A stretch of DNA of 64,000 nucleotides, taken from Shinella yambaruensis. GTDB lineage: Bacteria; Pseudomonadota; Alphaproteobacteria; Rhizobiales; Rhizobiaceae. The notes under the pieces are model-generated. The model saw nothing but the letters and a program-made list of their open reading frames with translations. It made no database searches and was not told the DNA's origin. The position numbers were made by a program, and so were the translations under genes. This document shows, in pieces, positions 1 through 8,527 of this stretch. The DNA is taken from the NCBI RefSeq assembly GCF_022899355.1, contig NZ_JALJCK010000010.1, positions 124,001 to 188,000 on the forward strand, in the 5' to 3' direction. Every line of letters starts with the position of its first letter. The stretch's first letter is position 1.

Positions 1-117
1 CCCCTCATCCCCCTGCCGGGACCTTCTCCCCGCAGGCGGGGAGAAGGAGGAAAACGGCGCGCCCGTCGCTCCTCGCCCCGCCTGCGGGGAGAGGATGCCG
101 GCAGGCAGGTGAGGGGT
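1..117. repeat. RIME-like intergenic palindromic repeat, copy 1
   Basis: Two inverted arms frame this copy. The left arm contains CCTTCTCCCCGCAGGCGGGG and the right arm CGCCTGCGGGGAGAGGATG followed by CAGGCAGGTGAGGGG. The same arrangement recurs at 29241-29395 almost word for word, and related pieces lie at 35148-35530, 39958-40086 and 42573-42742. Short palindromes of this kind between genes are typical of Rhizobiaceae (RIME elements). It lies just beyond the 3' end of the exporter gene and may continue left of the window. Confidence 0.75.
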
Positions 118-167
118 CCTTTCGACGTCGTGCCCTCAGGTCATGACAGGCGGGCTGAAATCCGTAA

Positions 168-953
168 TCACCACCCCAGCCAGACGCGCAGCGGATGGCC
201 CGGATCGGCCATCAGGCGGATGGCGAGCGCGATCGAGGTGATGACGAGGAGCGGCTTGATGATCCTGGCACCGTTCTTCATCGCGACGCGCGAGCCCGCC
301 TGTGCGCCGAGGAACTGGCCGATGCCCATGACGAGGCCGACCTTCCACAGGACGACGCCATAGGCGAGGAAGACGGCGAAGGCGCCGACATTCGAGCCGA
401 AGTTGAGGAGCTTGGTGTGCGCCGTCGCCTTCAGCACGCCGAAGCCAGCCAGCGTCACGAAGGCCAGCATGAAAAACGAGCCGGTGCCCGGGCCGAACAC
501 GCCGTCGTAGAAACCGATCAGCGGCACGATGGTGGCGGTGAAGAGGAAGACGCCCATGCGGCGGTGCTTGTCGACATCGCCGATATTCGGCTTCAGCCCG
601 AAAAACACGGCGATGGCCACGAGCAGGAAGGGCAGGATCGCCTTCAACAGGTCGCCCGGCACCACGGTGGCGAGCAAGGCGCCGAAGGCCGACCCCAGCG
701 CCGAGAGCACGGCCATCGGCATCTGTTCGCGAAGCCGGACATGGCCGGCGCGCGCATAGGCCAGCGTCGCCGAGCCGGAGCCGAACAGGGCCTGAAGCTT
801 GTTCGTGCCGAGCGTTTCGAGCGGCGGGATGCCGGCGATCAGCATGGCGGGGATGGTGATCATGCCGCCGCCGCCGGCGATGGAATCGATGAAACCGGCA
901 AGGAAGGCGGCGAGGAACAGGAAGAGCAGGATATGAAGGGCGATATCGGCCAC
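168..953 (-). CDS. TSUP-family (TauE/SafE) membrane permease
   Basis: This encodes a hydrophobic protein of about 261 residues of the sulfite exporter TauE/SafE (TSUP) family, which moves sulfonates or other organic anions across the inner membrane. The N-terminal signature AGFIDSIAGGGGMITIPAML is the classic TSUP repeat motif, and a second half-repeat includes FYDGVFGPGTGSFFM. I chose the GTG at 953 because the open frame upstream of it (to 1109) is arginine- and proline-rich and unlike a membrane protein, and because about 260 residues is the usual family length. There is no strong ribosome binding site. The substrate cannot be told from sequence. The gene stands alone and diverges from the serine hydrolase. 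Confidence 0.8.
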   Translation of the reverse strand: MADIALHILLFLFLAAFLAGFIDSIAGGGGMITIPAMLIAGIPPLETLGTNKLQALFGSGSATLAYARAGHVRLREQMPMAVLSALGSAFGALLATVVPGDLLKAILPFLLVAIAVFFGLKPNIGDVDKHRRMGVFLFTATIVPLIGFYDGVFGPGTGSFFMLAFVTLAGFGVLKATAHTKLLNFGSNVGAFAVFLAYGVVLWKVGLVMGIGQFLGAQAGSRVAMKNGARIIKPLLVITSIALAIRLMADPGHPLRVWLGW

Positions 954-1123
954 GGCGGGACTCGGGGAATGCGAGGAGAGGATTGCCAGCCCTTCTGTCA
1001 GACTGCGCGGCAAAAGCAAAGCCCGGCGGCCTTGCGCGCATGAAGGTGCTTGCGTCGGCCGGGCAGGACGGGTCAAACAGGCTGGCCGCCGATGTCCCGG
1101 CGGCGCCATGAGGGGAGGCCGCG

Positions 1124-2194
1124 ATGCGCGCAGATCAGCAAACGGAAGGCGAATGGGAACGGGCGGCGGCCGCGGAGCTGGGGTTCGATCCCGCGCTGGA
1201 GCGCAAGCTGCTCGCCGGCATCGAAGCGGGCCTCATCCGCGATGTGCATGCGGTGCTGGTCAGCCGGCACGGCAAGCTGGTGCTGGAGCACTATCGTGAG
1301 GCGCCCGACGAAAGCTGGGGCATGCCGCTCGGCACGGTCGCCTTCGACGCCTTGACGCTGCACGACCTCCGGTCGGTGACGAAGAGCGTGGTCGGCCTGC
1401 TCTACGGCATCGCGCTCGACCGGGGCCTCGTTCCGCCGCCGCAGGCGCCGCTTCTGGCGCAGTTTCCCGACTATCCGGATCTTGCCGCCGATCCGGCGCG
1501 CGCCGGCCTGACGATCGGCCATGCGCTGACCATGACGCTCGGGCTCGACTGGGACGAAGACCGCTCCTATGCCGACCCGCTGAACAGCGAGATCGCCATG
1601 GAGAATGCAACGGATCGCTATCGCTTCGTCCTGGAGCAGCCGGTGCTGCACGCGCCCGGCACGCACTGGGTCTATTGCGGCGGGGCGACCGCGCTGGTCG
1701 GGGCGGTCATCGAGCGGGGCACCGGCCGGCGGATCGAGGATTTCGCCCGCGAGGCGCTGTTTCAACCGCTCGGCATTTCGCGGTTCGAGTGGCTGAGTGG
1801 GGCGGATGGCGTCGCCTCGCCGGCCTCCGGCCTTCGCCTTTCCGCGCCGGACCTCCTGCACATCGGCCGCCTCGTGCTGGAGGGCGGGCGTGCCGGCGGG
1901 CGGCAGGTCGTCTCGAAGGCCTGGCTCGACGCCTCGCTGGCACCGGCCGTCTCGACCGGAGACGGGCTCGACTACGGCCATTTCTGGTTTCTCGGCGCGG
2001 CGCCGGTGCCGGCCTTCGGCGGGGAGCGGCCGTGGATGGCCGGCTTCGGCAATGGCGGCCAGCGGCTCTGGCTGATGCCGGAGGCGGATATCGCCTGCGT
2101 CATCTTTTCCGGCAACTACAATGCGCCGGACGCCTGGGTGTCGCCGACGCGCCTTTGGCGGGAGATCGTGCTGGCCAATCTCGTCTCGGCCTGA
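1124..2194 (+). CDS. serine hydrolase of the beta-lactamase/penicillin-binding superfamily
   Basis: The 356-residue protein belongs to the class C beta-lactamase-like (COG1680) hydrolases. The nucleophile motif SVTK lies in LRSVTKSVVGLLYGIALDRG near residue 87, and the second motif is a Tyr in HWVYCGGATALVG. The C-terminal part carries the aromatic-rich FGNGGQRLWLMPEADIACV stretch typical of the family. No signal peptide is evident, so it is probably cytoplasmic and more likely an esterase or peptidase than a drug-resistance enzyme. Its substrate is unknown. It is transcribed away from the exporter gene. Confidence 0.8.
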   Translation: MRADQQTEGEWERAAAAELGFDPALERKLLAGIEAGLIRDVHAVLVSRHGKLVLEHYREAPDESWGMPLGTVAFDALTLHDLRSVTKSVVGLLYGIALDRGLVPPPQAPLLAQFPDYPDLAADPARAGLTIGHALTMTLGLDWDEDRSYADPLNSEIAMENATDRYRFVLEQPVLHAPGTHWVYCGGATALVGAVIERGTGRRIEDFAREALFQPLGISRFEWLSGADGVASPASGLRLSAPDLLHIGRLVLEGGRAGGRQVVSKAWLDASLAPAVSTGDGLDYGHFWFLGAAPVPAFGGERPWMAGFGNGGQRLWLMPEADIACVIFSGNYNAPDAWVSPTRLWREIVLANLVSA

Positions 2195-2394
2195 GGCATG
2201 GCGCATCCGGCGCGGGCGATGCCGCAATCCGGTTTGACCGGCCCCACGCCCTCCGGTACTAAGAAACCCAGCGACGGTGCCCGCGGGGCGGGCCGAGCGG
2301 TGTCCGGTGCGGCCGACCCAGAGGGGCTTCATCCGGAACCGTCGGTGGACGGCAAGGCCGGGCCCTTTCGCGTGGAATTTTGCGAGAGACCGCC

Positions 2395-2871
2395 ATGCGC
2401 GCCAAGGCCCCATCCCCTGACACCGGACGACGTCTGCTCGTCCTCGGCCTCGGCTGCGAACGCGGCACGCCGCCGGCGGAACTGCTCGATCTCGCCCTCT
2501 CCGTCATCCCGGCCCCCGAGGGCATTGCCTTCGTCGCGACGCTGGATGCACGCGCGGAAGAGCCGGCCATGCATGCCGTCGCCCGGCATTTCTCCGTGCC
2601 GCTGGTGACTTTTCCGGCCGCCCGGCTCGAAGCCGAGACGCCCCGCCTTGCCAATCCTTCCGACCGCGTCTTCGCCATCACCGGCTGCCACGGCGTCGCA
2701 GAGGCGGCGGCGCTGGCGCAGGCGGGCAGCGGCGGCAGGCTCATCGTGGAAAAGACGAAGTCGGCCCATGCCACGGCGGCGATCGCTGAGTCTTTCCAGC
2801 CGCTTGCGGCGTTTTCCTGCGGCATCGATTCCGCGCCTTCGTTTTCCGATTCAAGCCGGGAGCCTGCCTGA
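2395..2871 (+). CDS. cobE: cobalamin biosynthesis protein CobE (CbiG C-terminal-like)
   Basis: This short protein (158 residues from the ATG at 2395) resembles CobE, the counterpart of the CbiG C-terminal domain in the aerobic vitamin B12 pathway. Supporting motifs are LLVLGLGCERGTPPAELLDL near the N terminus, a conserved ITGCHGVAEAAAL and VEKTKSAHATAAIA. A TTG at 2380 is an alternative start. Its stop overlaps the cobA start (TGATG), so it is translationally coupled and forms the first gene of cobE-cobA-cobB-cobC-cobD. I looked for a cobalamin riboswitch in the upstream gap (2195-2394) and did not find one. Confidence 0.85.
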   Translation: MRAKAPSPDTGRRLLVLGLGCERGTPPAELLDLALSVIPAPEGIAFVATLDARAEEPAMHAVARHFSVPLVTFPAARLEAETPRLANPSDRVFAITGCHGVAEAAALAQAGSGGRLIVEKTKSAHATAAIAESFQPLAAFSCGIDSAPSFSDSSREPA

Positions 2872-3713
2872 TGCACAGCCTGTTCGCCGCCCTCCCGCCC
2901 ATGGAAAGGGGCAGCGTCTGGCTTGTTGGCGCAGGCCCGGGCGATCCCGGTCTCCTGACGCTGCACGCCGCCCACGCGCTCCAGCAGGCGGATGTCATCG
3001 TGCATGACGCGCTGGTCAATGCCGAGTGCCTGTCGCTTGCCGGCCCGGATGCGGTGCTGGAATTCGCCGGCAAGCGCGGCGGCAAGCCCTCGCACAAGCA
3101 GCGGGACATTTCGCTGCGGCTCGTCGAGCTGGCGCGCGCCGGCAACCGCGTGCTGCGGCTGAAGGGGGGCGATCCCTTCGTCTTCGGCCGCGGCGGCGAG
3201 GAGGCGCTGACCCTCATCGAGCACGGCATTCCCTTCCGCATCGTGCCGGGCATCACGGCCGGCATCGGCGGGCTTGCCTATGCCGGCATCCCGGTGACGC
3301 ATCGCGAGGTCAACCACGCCGTCACCTTCCTCACCGGCCATGATTCCTCCGGCCTCGTGCCCGACCGCATCAACTGGGAGGGCATCGCCAAGGGCTCGCC
3401 CGTCATCGTCATGTACATGGCGATGAAGCATATCGGCCAGATCGCCGCCAACCTCATCGCCGGCGGCCGCGCGCCGGAGGAGCCCGTCGCCTTCGTCTGC
3501 AATGCCGCGACCGCCGAGCAGCAGGTGCTGGAAACGACGCTGGCGCGCGCGGAGGCGGATGTCACGGCCGCCGGCCTCGAACCGCCGGCCATCGTCGTCG
3601 TCGGCGAGGTCGTGCGCCTGCGCGCCTCGCTCGACTGGCTCGGCGCGCTGACGGAGGGCCGCGCGCTGGCGCCCGATCCGTTCGGCTCGCGCAAGTTGAA
3701 GGACCCGGCATGA
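2871..3713 (+). CDS. cobA: uroporphyrinogen-III C-methyltransferase (SUMT)
   Basis: CobA transfers two methyl groups from S-adenosylmethionine to uroporphyrinogen III, giving precorrin-2 and committing tetrapyrrole flux to B12. The 280-residue length is normal for a stand-alone SUMT. The SAM-binding GAGPGDPGLLTLHAAHAL loop is near residue 21 and the second family signature LRLKGGDPFVFGRGGEEAL near residue 95; PGITAGIGGLAYAGIPVTHR follows. There is no CysG-type dehydrogenase extension. The gene overlaps cobE by one base and cobB by four, which shows tight coupling in the operon. Confidence 0.95.
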   Translation: MHSLFAALPPMERGSVWLVGAGPGDPGLLTLHAAHALQQADVIVHDALVNAECLSLAGPDAVLEFAGKRGGKPSHKQRDISLRLVELARAGNRVLRLKGGDPFVFGRGGEEALTLIEHGIPFRIVPGITAGIGGLAYAGIPVTHREVNHAVTFLTGHDSSGLVPDRINWEGIAKGSPVIVMYMAMKHIGQIAANLIAGGRAPEEPVAFVCNAATAEQQVLETTLARAEADVTAAGLEPPAIVVVGEVVRLRASLDWLGALTEGRALAPDPFGSRKLKDPA

Positions 3714-5017
3714 GCGGACTGCTCATCGCCGCGCCCGCGTCCGGCTCCGGCAAGACGACGGTGACGCTGGGCCTGGCGCGCGCCTTCGCCGATGCCGGTC
3801 TTAGCCTCGTCTCCGGCAAGGCCGGGCCGGACTACATCGATCCCGCGTTCCACGCCGCCGCCAGCCGCAAGGCCTGCCTCAACTACGATCCCTGGGCGAT
3901 GCGTCCGGAGCTCATCCGCGCCAATGCCGCGCGGCAGGCCGGCGCGGGGGATTTCCTGCTGGTCGAGGCGATGATGGGCCTTTTCGACGCTGCCGCCGAC
4001 GGCACCGGCGCGCCGGCCGACCTTGCGGCGTTGCTCGGCCTGCCCGTCGTGCTCGTCGTCGATTGCAGCCGCATGTCCCAATCCGTCGCCGCGCTGGTGA
4101 AGGGCTACCGGGACCATCGCGGCGATGTCCACGTCGCCGGCGTCATCCTCAACAAGGTCGGCAGTGCCCGGCACGAGGCCATGCTGCGCGGGGCGCTGGA
4201 GGCGAGCGGCATCGCGATCTTCGGCGTGTTGCGGAGCGATCCGCTGCTTGCCCTGCCGGAACGGCATCTCGGCCTCGTGCAGGCCGGCGAGCATGGCATG
4301 CTGGAGACCTTCATCGCCCATGCCGCCGGCGTGGTGACGCGGTGCTGCGATCTGGACCGTCTGGTCGCCGTCGCCACGCGACGGGGAGGGGCGCGGGCGG
4401 AGGGCGCCGTGCCGCGCCTGCCGCCGCTCGGCCAGCGCATCGCGATCGCCCGCGACGTCGCCTTCGCCTTCACCTACGAGCATCTCCTGATGGGATGGCG
4501 CATGGCGGGGGCGGACCTTTCCTTCTTCTCGCCGCTCGCCGACGAGGCGCCCGCGGCCGATGCGGATGCCGTCTATCTGCCCGGCGGCTACCCGGAACTG
4601 CACGGGGCCGCTCTTGCCAATGCCGCTGCCTTCCGTCTAGGCATGCAGGAGGCAGCGCGCCGGGGGGCGCGCATCTATGGCGAATGCGGGGGCTACATGA
4701 CTCTGGGGGAGGCTCTGGTTGCGGCGGATGGATCCCGCTACGGCATGCTCGGCCTCCTGCCGCTCGTCACCAGCTTTGCCGCGCGCCGCCGCCATCTCGG
4801 CTACCGCCGCGTGACGCCGCTTGCCGGCGCGGGCTTTTCGGCGCCGATGACCGCCCACGAGTTCCACTATTCGACCGTCGCCAGCGAGGGCGCCGCGGAG
4901 CGCCTGTTTGCCGTCACGGACGCGATCGGCGAGGACCTCGGCGAGGCGGGCCTTCGCCGCGGAACCGTCAGCGGCTCCTACATGCATCTCATCGACCTTG
5001 CGCCGGAGGCGGCATGA
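3710..5017 (+). CDS. cobB: hydrogenobyrinic acid a,c-diamide synthase
   Basis: CobB uses ATP and glutamine to amidate the a and c side chains of hydrogenobyrinic acid. The 435-residue protein starts with a P-loop, AAPASGSGKTTVTLGLARAF, of the dethiobiotin-synthetase-like ATPase domain. It ends with a class I glutamine amidotransferase domain whose catalytic Cys lies in YGECGGYMTLGEAL near residue 325. The HLGYRRVT and AHEFHYS motifs are also family hallmarks. It overlaps cobA by 4 bp, and its TGA overlaps the cobC start in ATGA. Confidence 0.95.
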   Translation: MSGLLIAAPASGSGKTTVTLGLARAFADAGLSLVSGKAGPDYIDPAFHAAASRKACLNYDPWAMRPELIRANAARQAGAGDFLLVEAMMGLFDAAADGTGAPADLAALLGLPVVLVVDCSRMSQSVAALVKGYRDHRGDVHVAGVILNKVGSARHEAMLRGALEASGIAIFGVLRSDPLLALPERHLGLVQAGEHGMLETFIAHAAGVVTRCCDLDRLVAVATRRGGARAEGAVPRLPPLGQRIAIARDVAFAFTYEHLLMGWRMAGADLSFFSPLADEAPAADADAVYLPGGYPELHGAALANAAAFRLGMQEAARRGARIYGECGGYMTLGEALVAADGSRYGMLGLLPLVTSFAARRRHLGYRRVTPLAGAGFSAPMTAHEFHYSTVASEGAAERLFAVTDAIGEDLGEAGLRRGTVSGSYMHLIDLAPEAA

Positions 5018-6027
5018 CCGCGCCGCGCATCGTTCACGGCGGCGGTATCGCCGCCGCCTCCCAGCGCTTCGGCGGCCGGCCGGAGGACTGGCTGGACCTT
5101 TCCACCGGCATCAACCCCAATCCCGCGGCGTTGCCCGAAGTGGATGTCGCCGCCTGGCACCGCCTGCCGGACCGCCACCGCCAGGATGCCGCCCGCGCCG
5201 CCGCCGCCGGCTATTATGGCACATCGGGCGCGCTGCCCTTGCCCGTTCCCGGCACGCAGTCCGTCATCCAGCTCCTGCCGCGTTTCGTCGCCGCCGGCCG
5301 GCGCGCCGCCGTCGTCTCGCCGACCTATGGCGAATATGCCCGCGTGCTGGAAAATGCCGGCGTGGCGGTGGATCGCATCGCAGGCCTTAATGCCGTGAGC
5401 GATGCCCATGACCTGGTGGTCGTCGTCAATCCGAACAATCCGGACGGCCGGCTGTTCTCGCGTGAGGCGCTGCTCGACCTTCACCGGCGCGTTGCCGGCA
5501 GCGGCGGCCTTCTCGTCGTCGACGAGGCCTTCGGCGACATGCGCCCCGAAGCCACCATCGCGCCGCTCGCCGGCGATAACATGCCGGGCCTTCTCGTCTT
5601 CCGGTCCTTCGGCAAGTTCTTCGGCCTTGCCGGCCTGCGCCTCGGTTTCGTGATCGGCGAGGCGCCGGTCGTCGACCGGGTCGAGGACGGGCTCGGCCCC
5701 TGGGCTGTGTCCGGCCCGGCGCTGACCATCGCCACCGGCCTGATGACCGCCGACACCACTGCAATCCGCCGGTCGATCGACGCGCGCAAGGCGGCGCTCG
5801 AATCCGTCCTTGCCGGCGCCGGACTCGATATCGTCGGCGGCGCCGGCCTTTTCGCGTTGGTCGACCGTGCGGATGCGCCCGCCATCCACGAAGGGCTCTG
5901 CCGCCGCCACATCCTCGTTCGTCCCTTCGACTACAACGCGCGCTGGCTGCGCTTCGGCCTTGCGCCGGATGCGACCTCGGATGCCCGGCTGGCGGCGGCG
6001 CTGGCGGAGGTGACGGCCGGGCGATGA
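5014..6027 (+). CDS. cobC: CobC, PLP-dependent threonine-phosphate decarboxylase-like enzyme
   Basis: CobC is a fold type I pyridoxal-phosphate enzyme that supplies the aminopropanol-phosphate arm of cobalamin (L-threonine O-3-phosphate decarboxylase type). From the ATG at 5014 it is 337 residues. It opens with IVHGGGIAAASQRFGG and DWLDLSTGINPNP, has VVVNPNNPDGRLFS and VVDEAFGDM in the middle, and the PLP lysine in FRSFGKFFGLAGLRLGF. An open frame in the same phase extends far upstream through cobB, but the ATGA overlap with the cobB stop fixes the start. It overlaps cobD by 4 bp. Confidence 0.92.
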   Translation: MTAPRIVHGGGIAAASQRFGGRPEDWLDLSTGINPNPAALPEVDVAAWHRLPDRHRQDAARAAAAGYYGTSGALPLPVPGTQSVIQLLPRFVAAGRRAAVVSPTYGEYARVLENAGVAVDRIAGLNAVSDAHDLVVVVNPNNPDGRLFSREALLDLHRRVAGSGGLLVVDEAFGDMRPEATIAPLAGDNMPGLLVFRSFGKFFGLAGLRLGFVIGEAPVVDRVEDGLGPWAVSGPALTIATGLMTADTTAIRRSIDARKAALESVLAGAGLDIVGGAGLFALVDRADAPAIHEGLCRRHILVRPFDYNARWLRFGLAPDATSDARLAAALAEVTAGR

Positions 6028-7004
6028 GCGAAACGCTTCTCCTCCTTTTCCTGGCCCTGCTGCTTGACCGCCTTGTCGGCGATCCGGACAGGCTCTGGCG
6101 GCGCGTGCCGCATCCGGTCGTGCTGTTCGGCCGGGCGATCGGGCTGATGGACAAGCTCTTCAACGGCAAGCGCCTCTCGGCCGATACGAAGCGCTTCAAC
6201 GGCGCCGCCGGCATTGCCGTGCTGCTCGCTGCCAGCGCCTTCCTCGGCTTCTTCATGCACCGGCTGCTCGCGCCGCTCGGCATCGTCGGCGCCCTCGTCG
6301 AGATCGCTGTCGTCGCGATCTTCCTGGCGCAGAAGAGCCTTTACGATCATGTGCGTGCCGTCTCCAGCGGCCTGAAGCGCGGCGGCCTTGCGGGCGGGCG
6401 GCAGGCCGTGTCGATGATCGTCGGCCGCGATCCGGCAACGCTCGACGAGCCGGCCATCTGCCGCGCCGGCATCGAGAGCCTGGCGGAGAATTTTTCCGAC
6501 GGCGTGGTGGCGCCGGCGCTCTGGTATGCGCTTTTCGGCCTGCCGGGCCTGTTCGCCTACAAGATGCTGAACACGGCCGATTCGATGATCGGCCACAAAA
6601 ACGCGAAATATCTCGATTTCGGCTGGGCCTCGGCCCGGCTGGACGACCTCGCCAACTGGCCCGCCGCACGCCTCTCCATCCTCTTCCTGGCCGCCGGGGC
6701 GTGGGTGGTGAAGGGCAGGGCGGCGGCGCGCCATGCGATCGGCACGGCGCTGCGCGATGCGGGCCTCCACCGCTCGCCCAATTCCGGCTGGCCGGAAGCG
6801 GCCATGGCCGGCGCGCTCGGCATCGGCCTTGCCGGCCCGCGCATCTATGGCGGCGCGCGCGTCGACGAGCCGATGATGAACGCCAGCGGGCGCACCGTCG
6901 CGACGGTGGCGGATATCGATCTGTCCCTGCGGATCTTCTCGGCCGCCTGTGCTGCTCTTGCTGCCGCTGTATTGCTGGCGGCGCTTCTTGCCGCTTTGTT
7001 GTGA
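6024..7004 (+). CDS. cobD: adenosylcobinamide-phosphate synthase (CbiB/CobD)
   Basis: CobD is a polytopic membrane protein that joins the aminopropanol phosphate arm to adenosylcobyric acid. The 326-residue sequence has the family opening LLLDRLVGDPDRLWRRVPHP and the conserved core CRAGIESLAENFSDGVVAPA followed by KMLNTADSMIGHKNAKYLDF. The C terminus is a hydrophobic alanine/leucine helix. It is the last gene of the cob operon and overlaps cobC by 4 bp. The name cobD is used here in the Sinorhizobium/Pseudomonas denitrificans sense (cbiB of Salmonella). Confidence 0.93.
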   Translation: MSETLLLLFLALLLDRLVGDPDRLWRRVPHPVVLFGRAIGLMDKLFNGKRLSADTKRFNGAAGIAVLLAASAFLGFFMHRLLAPLGIVGALVEIAVVAIFLAQKSLYDHVRAVSSGLKRGGLAGGRQAVSMIVGRDPATLDEPAICRAGIESLAENFSDGVVAPALWYALFGLPGLFAYKMLNTADSMIGHKNAKYLDFGWASARLDDLANWPAARLSILFLAAGAWVVKGRAAARHAIGTALRDAGLHRSPNSGWPEAAMAGALGIGLAGPRIYGGARVDEPMMNASGRTVATVADIDLSLRIFSAACAALAAAVLLAALLAALL

Positions 7005-7153
7005 GCGCGCCGCGCGGCATTCAATAGAATTTTACATCTTAACTTCGTTTTCTTTTCGTGGCTCCGTCAATATTGTGGAAGGCTGAAACGTCTATATTCT
7101 GTCTCGATGCGAGACTGGCATCAAAGCCATGCGCAAACGAAAGAGGGGAAGTC

Positions 7154-7582
7154 ATGCGTATCTTCTTTGCGACCGCTGTCGCGTTCCTTCTTGTGTTGTT
7201 CCAGACCCAGACCGCTCTGTCGGCCAATCTGACCGCCCGGATCAGCCTTTCTTCGCAGACCATGGTCGTTACTCAGAACGGCGCGGTGAAATATCGCTGG
7301 CCCGTCTCGACCGGCCGCAAGGGCTATGGCACGCCGACGGGCGCCTGGTCGGCGAAATGGGCCTCGCGCAACCATCGCTCGCGCAAGTACAACAATGCCC
7401 CGATGCCCTATGCGATCTTCTTCAAGGGAGGATATGCCGTGCATGCGACCTATGAGACGAAGCGCCTCGGCCGTCCGGCCTCGCACGGCTGCGTGCGCCT
7501 GCACCCGGACAATGCGGCGACCTTCTTCCAGCTGGCCAACCGCAACGGGCTGTCCAACACGCGCATCGTCATCACGCGCTGA
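7154..7582 (+). CDS. L,D-transpeptidase (YkuD domain), exported
   Basis: This is a small cell-wall enzyme of the YkuD family, which makes 3-3 cross-links in peptidoglycan or attaches proteins to it. The 142-residue protein begins with a signal peptide (MRIFFATAVAFLLVLF, cleavage probably after ALSA). The catalytic motif SHGCVRLHPDNA is near residue 108, preceded by YAVHATYE, whose His is also conserved. The ATG at 7154 has AAGAGGGGAA just upstream; earlier starts in the frame lack a signal peptide directly at the N terminus. It is monocistronic between cobD and the convergent fnrN gene. Confidence 0.88.
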   Translation: MRIFFATAVAFLLVLFQTQTALSANLTARISLSSQTMVVTQNGAVKYRWPVSTGRKGYGTPTGAWSAKWASRNHRSRKYNNAPMPYAIFFKGGYAVHATYETKRLGRPASHGCVRLHPDNAATFFQLANRNGLSNTRIVITR

Positions 7583-7591
7583 GACGTCCGC

Positions 7592-8317
7592 TCAGTCGTT
7601 GCCGGCATAGCGCATCAGCCGCTCCATGTCGGGAACGGTGACGTGGCGGTTGTTCTCGATGCGGATGACGTTTTCCTTGCGCAGCTTGGTGAACTGCCGG
7701 CTGACGGTCTCAATCGTCAGCCCGAGGAAGTCGGCGATGTCGGCGCGCGAGAGCGGCAATTCGAAGGCCGACCTGTCGACGCTCTCCGGGTCTATATGGG
7801 TGGCGATCAGGTAGAGGAAGCTCGCCACCTTCTCCTGCGCTGTCTTGCGGCCGAGCGTCAGCATCCAGTCGCGCGCCTCGTCCAGTTCCTTCAGGGCCTG
7901 CCGGTGCAGCTTGTGCTCCAGTTCCGGTGTCCTCTTGACCAGCCGGTCGAGAACGGCGCGCGGGAAGTTGCACACTTCGCTTTCGGTTGCCGCCTCCGCG
8001 GTGATGGCGCTTTCCTCCAGGAAGGGACGGCCGAGGAAATCGGGGGCGAATTGCAGGCCGACGATCTGCTGGCGGCCGTCCGCCATCACCTTGGTCAGCT
8101 TCACGACGCCGCGCATGATGTTGGAATAGTTCACCACCGTCTCGCCCTGGCCGATGACTTCGGCGCCGCTTTCCAGCCGGTGGCGGACGGAGTGCTTGTT
8201 GAGTTCGGAAAGCTGCTCGGAGGTCAGCGCGCCGCACACGCCGCCATGGCGTGCCTCGCAGGCGCGGCACACGAGAGGAATGTCGGAGTTATGGATATCT
8301 TGGCGGCGAATTTCCAT
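7592..8317 (-). CDS. fnrN: FnrN-type oxygen-sensing transcription regulator
   Basis: This Crp/Fnr-family activator senses oxygen through a 4Fe-4S cluster. Three N-terminal cysteines lie in VCRACEARHGGVCGAL (residues about 17, 20 and 28) and a fourth in SEVCNFP near residue 116, the arrangement of FnrN/FnrL rather than the cysteine-free FixK. The C-terminal helix-turn-helix LSRADIADFLGLTIETVSRQ carries the E..SR recognition residues for TTGAT half-sites. The start at 8317 has AGGAAAAG upstream. It diverges from hemN, and a near-consensus FNR box at 8422-8435 suggests autoregulation. Confidence 0.92.
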   Translation of the reverse strand: MEIRRQDIHNSDIPLVCRACEARHGGVCGALTSEQLSELNKHSVRHRLESGAEVIGQGETVVNYSNIMRGVVKLTKVMADGRQQIVGLQFAPDFLGRPFLEESAITAEAATESEVCNFPRAVLDRLVKRTPELEHKLHRQALKELDEARDWMLTLGRKTAQEKVASFLYLIATHIDPESVDRSAFELPLSRADIADFLGLTIETVSRQFTKLRKENVIRIENNRHVTVPDMERLMRYAGND

Positions 8318-8421
8318 GTCGGCTTTTCCTTTCGCCCGGCGGCTCCGCGGCGCAATACTGCCGTGCTACCGCACGCGGTCGTGAACATAAAGCGTGCCGC
8401 CTCGCGGCAAAATAGCGCTTC

Positions 8422-8435
8422 CTGACTATTGTCAA
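8422..8435. promoter_or_regulatory. probable FNR box upstream of fnrN
   Basis: CTGACTATTGTCAA matches the palindrome TTGAN-N4-NTCAA at every defined position except the first (C for T). It lies about 105 bp before the fnrN start codon, in the fnrN-hemN divergent gap. Autoregulation of fnrN through such boxes is known in Rhizobium; here it is inferred from position and match. Confidence 0.5.
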
Positions 8436-8463
8436 ATCCTAGCGCACTCATTCCGGCTTTCAC

Positions 8464-8477
8464 TTGATCAAAATCAA
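8464..8477. promoter_or_regulatory. FNR/FixK box (anaerobox) upstream of hemN
   Basis: TTGATCAAAATCAA is a perfect TTGAT-N4-ATCAA palindrome. Its centre is about 57 bp before the hemN start codon, a position compatible with class II activation at low oxygen. The adjacent gene encodes FnrN, the likely ligand. Confidence 0.9.
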
Positions 8478-8527
8478 ATGGTGGCGACCGTTTCGGGTTT
8501 ATTTCCCGTGTGAGCAAGGAGATGACC

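Noticed and set aside
2195-2394. Cobalamin riboswitch before cobE
   Set aside because: The gap is GC-rich and foldable, but I found neither the B12 box nor the GCCACTG element, so I do not call one.
4063-5013. Long N-terminal extension of CobC
   Set aside because: It runs through cobB in another frame; the cobC start at 5014 is fixed by the ATGA overlap and family length.
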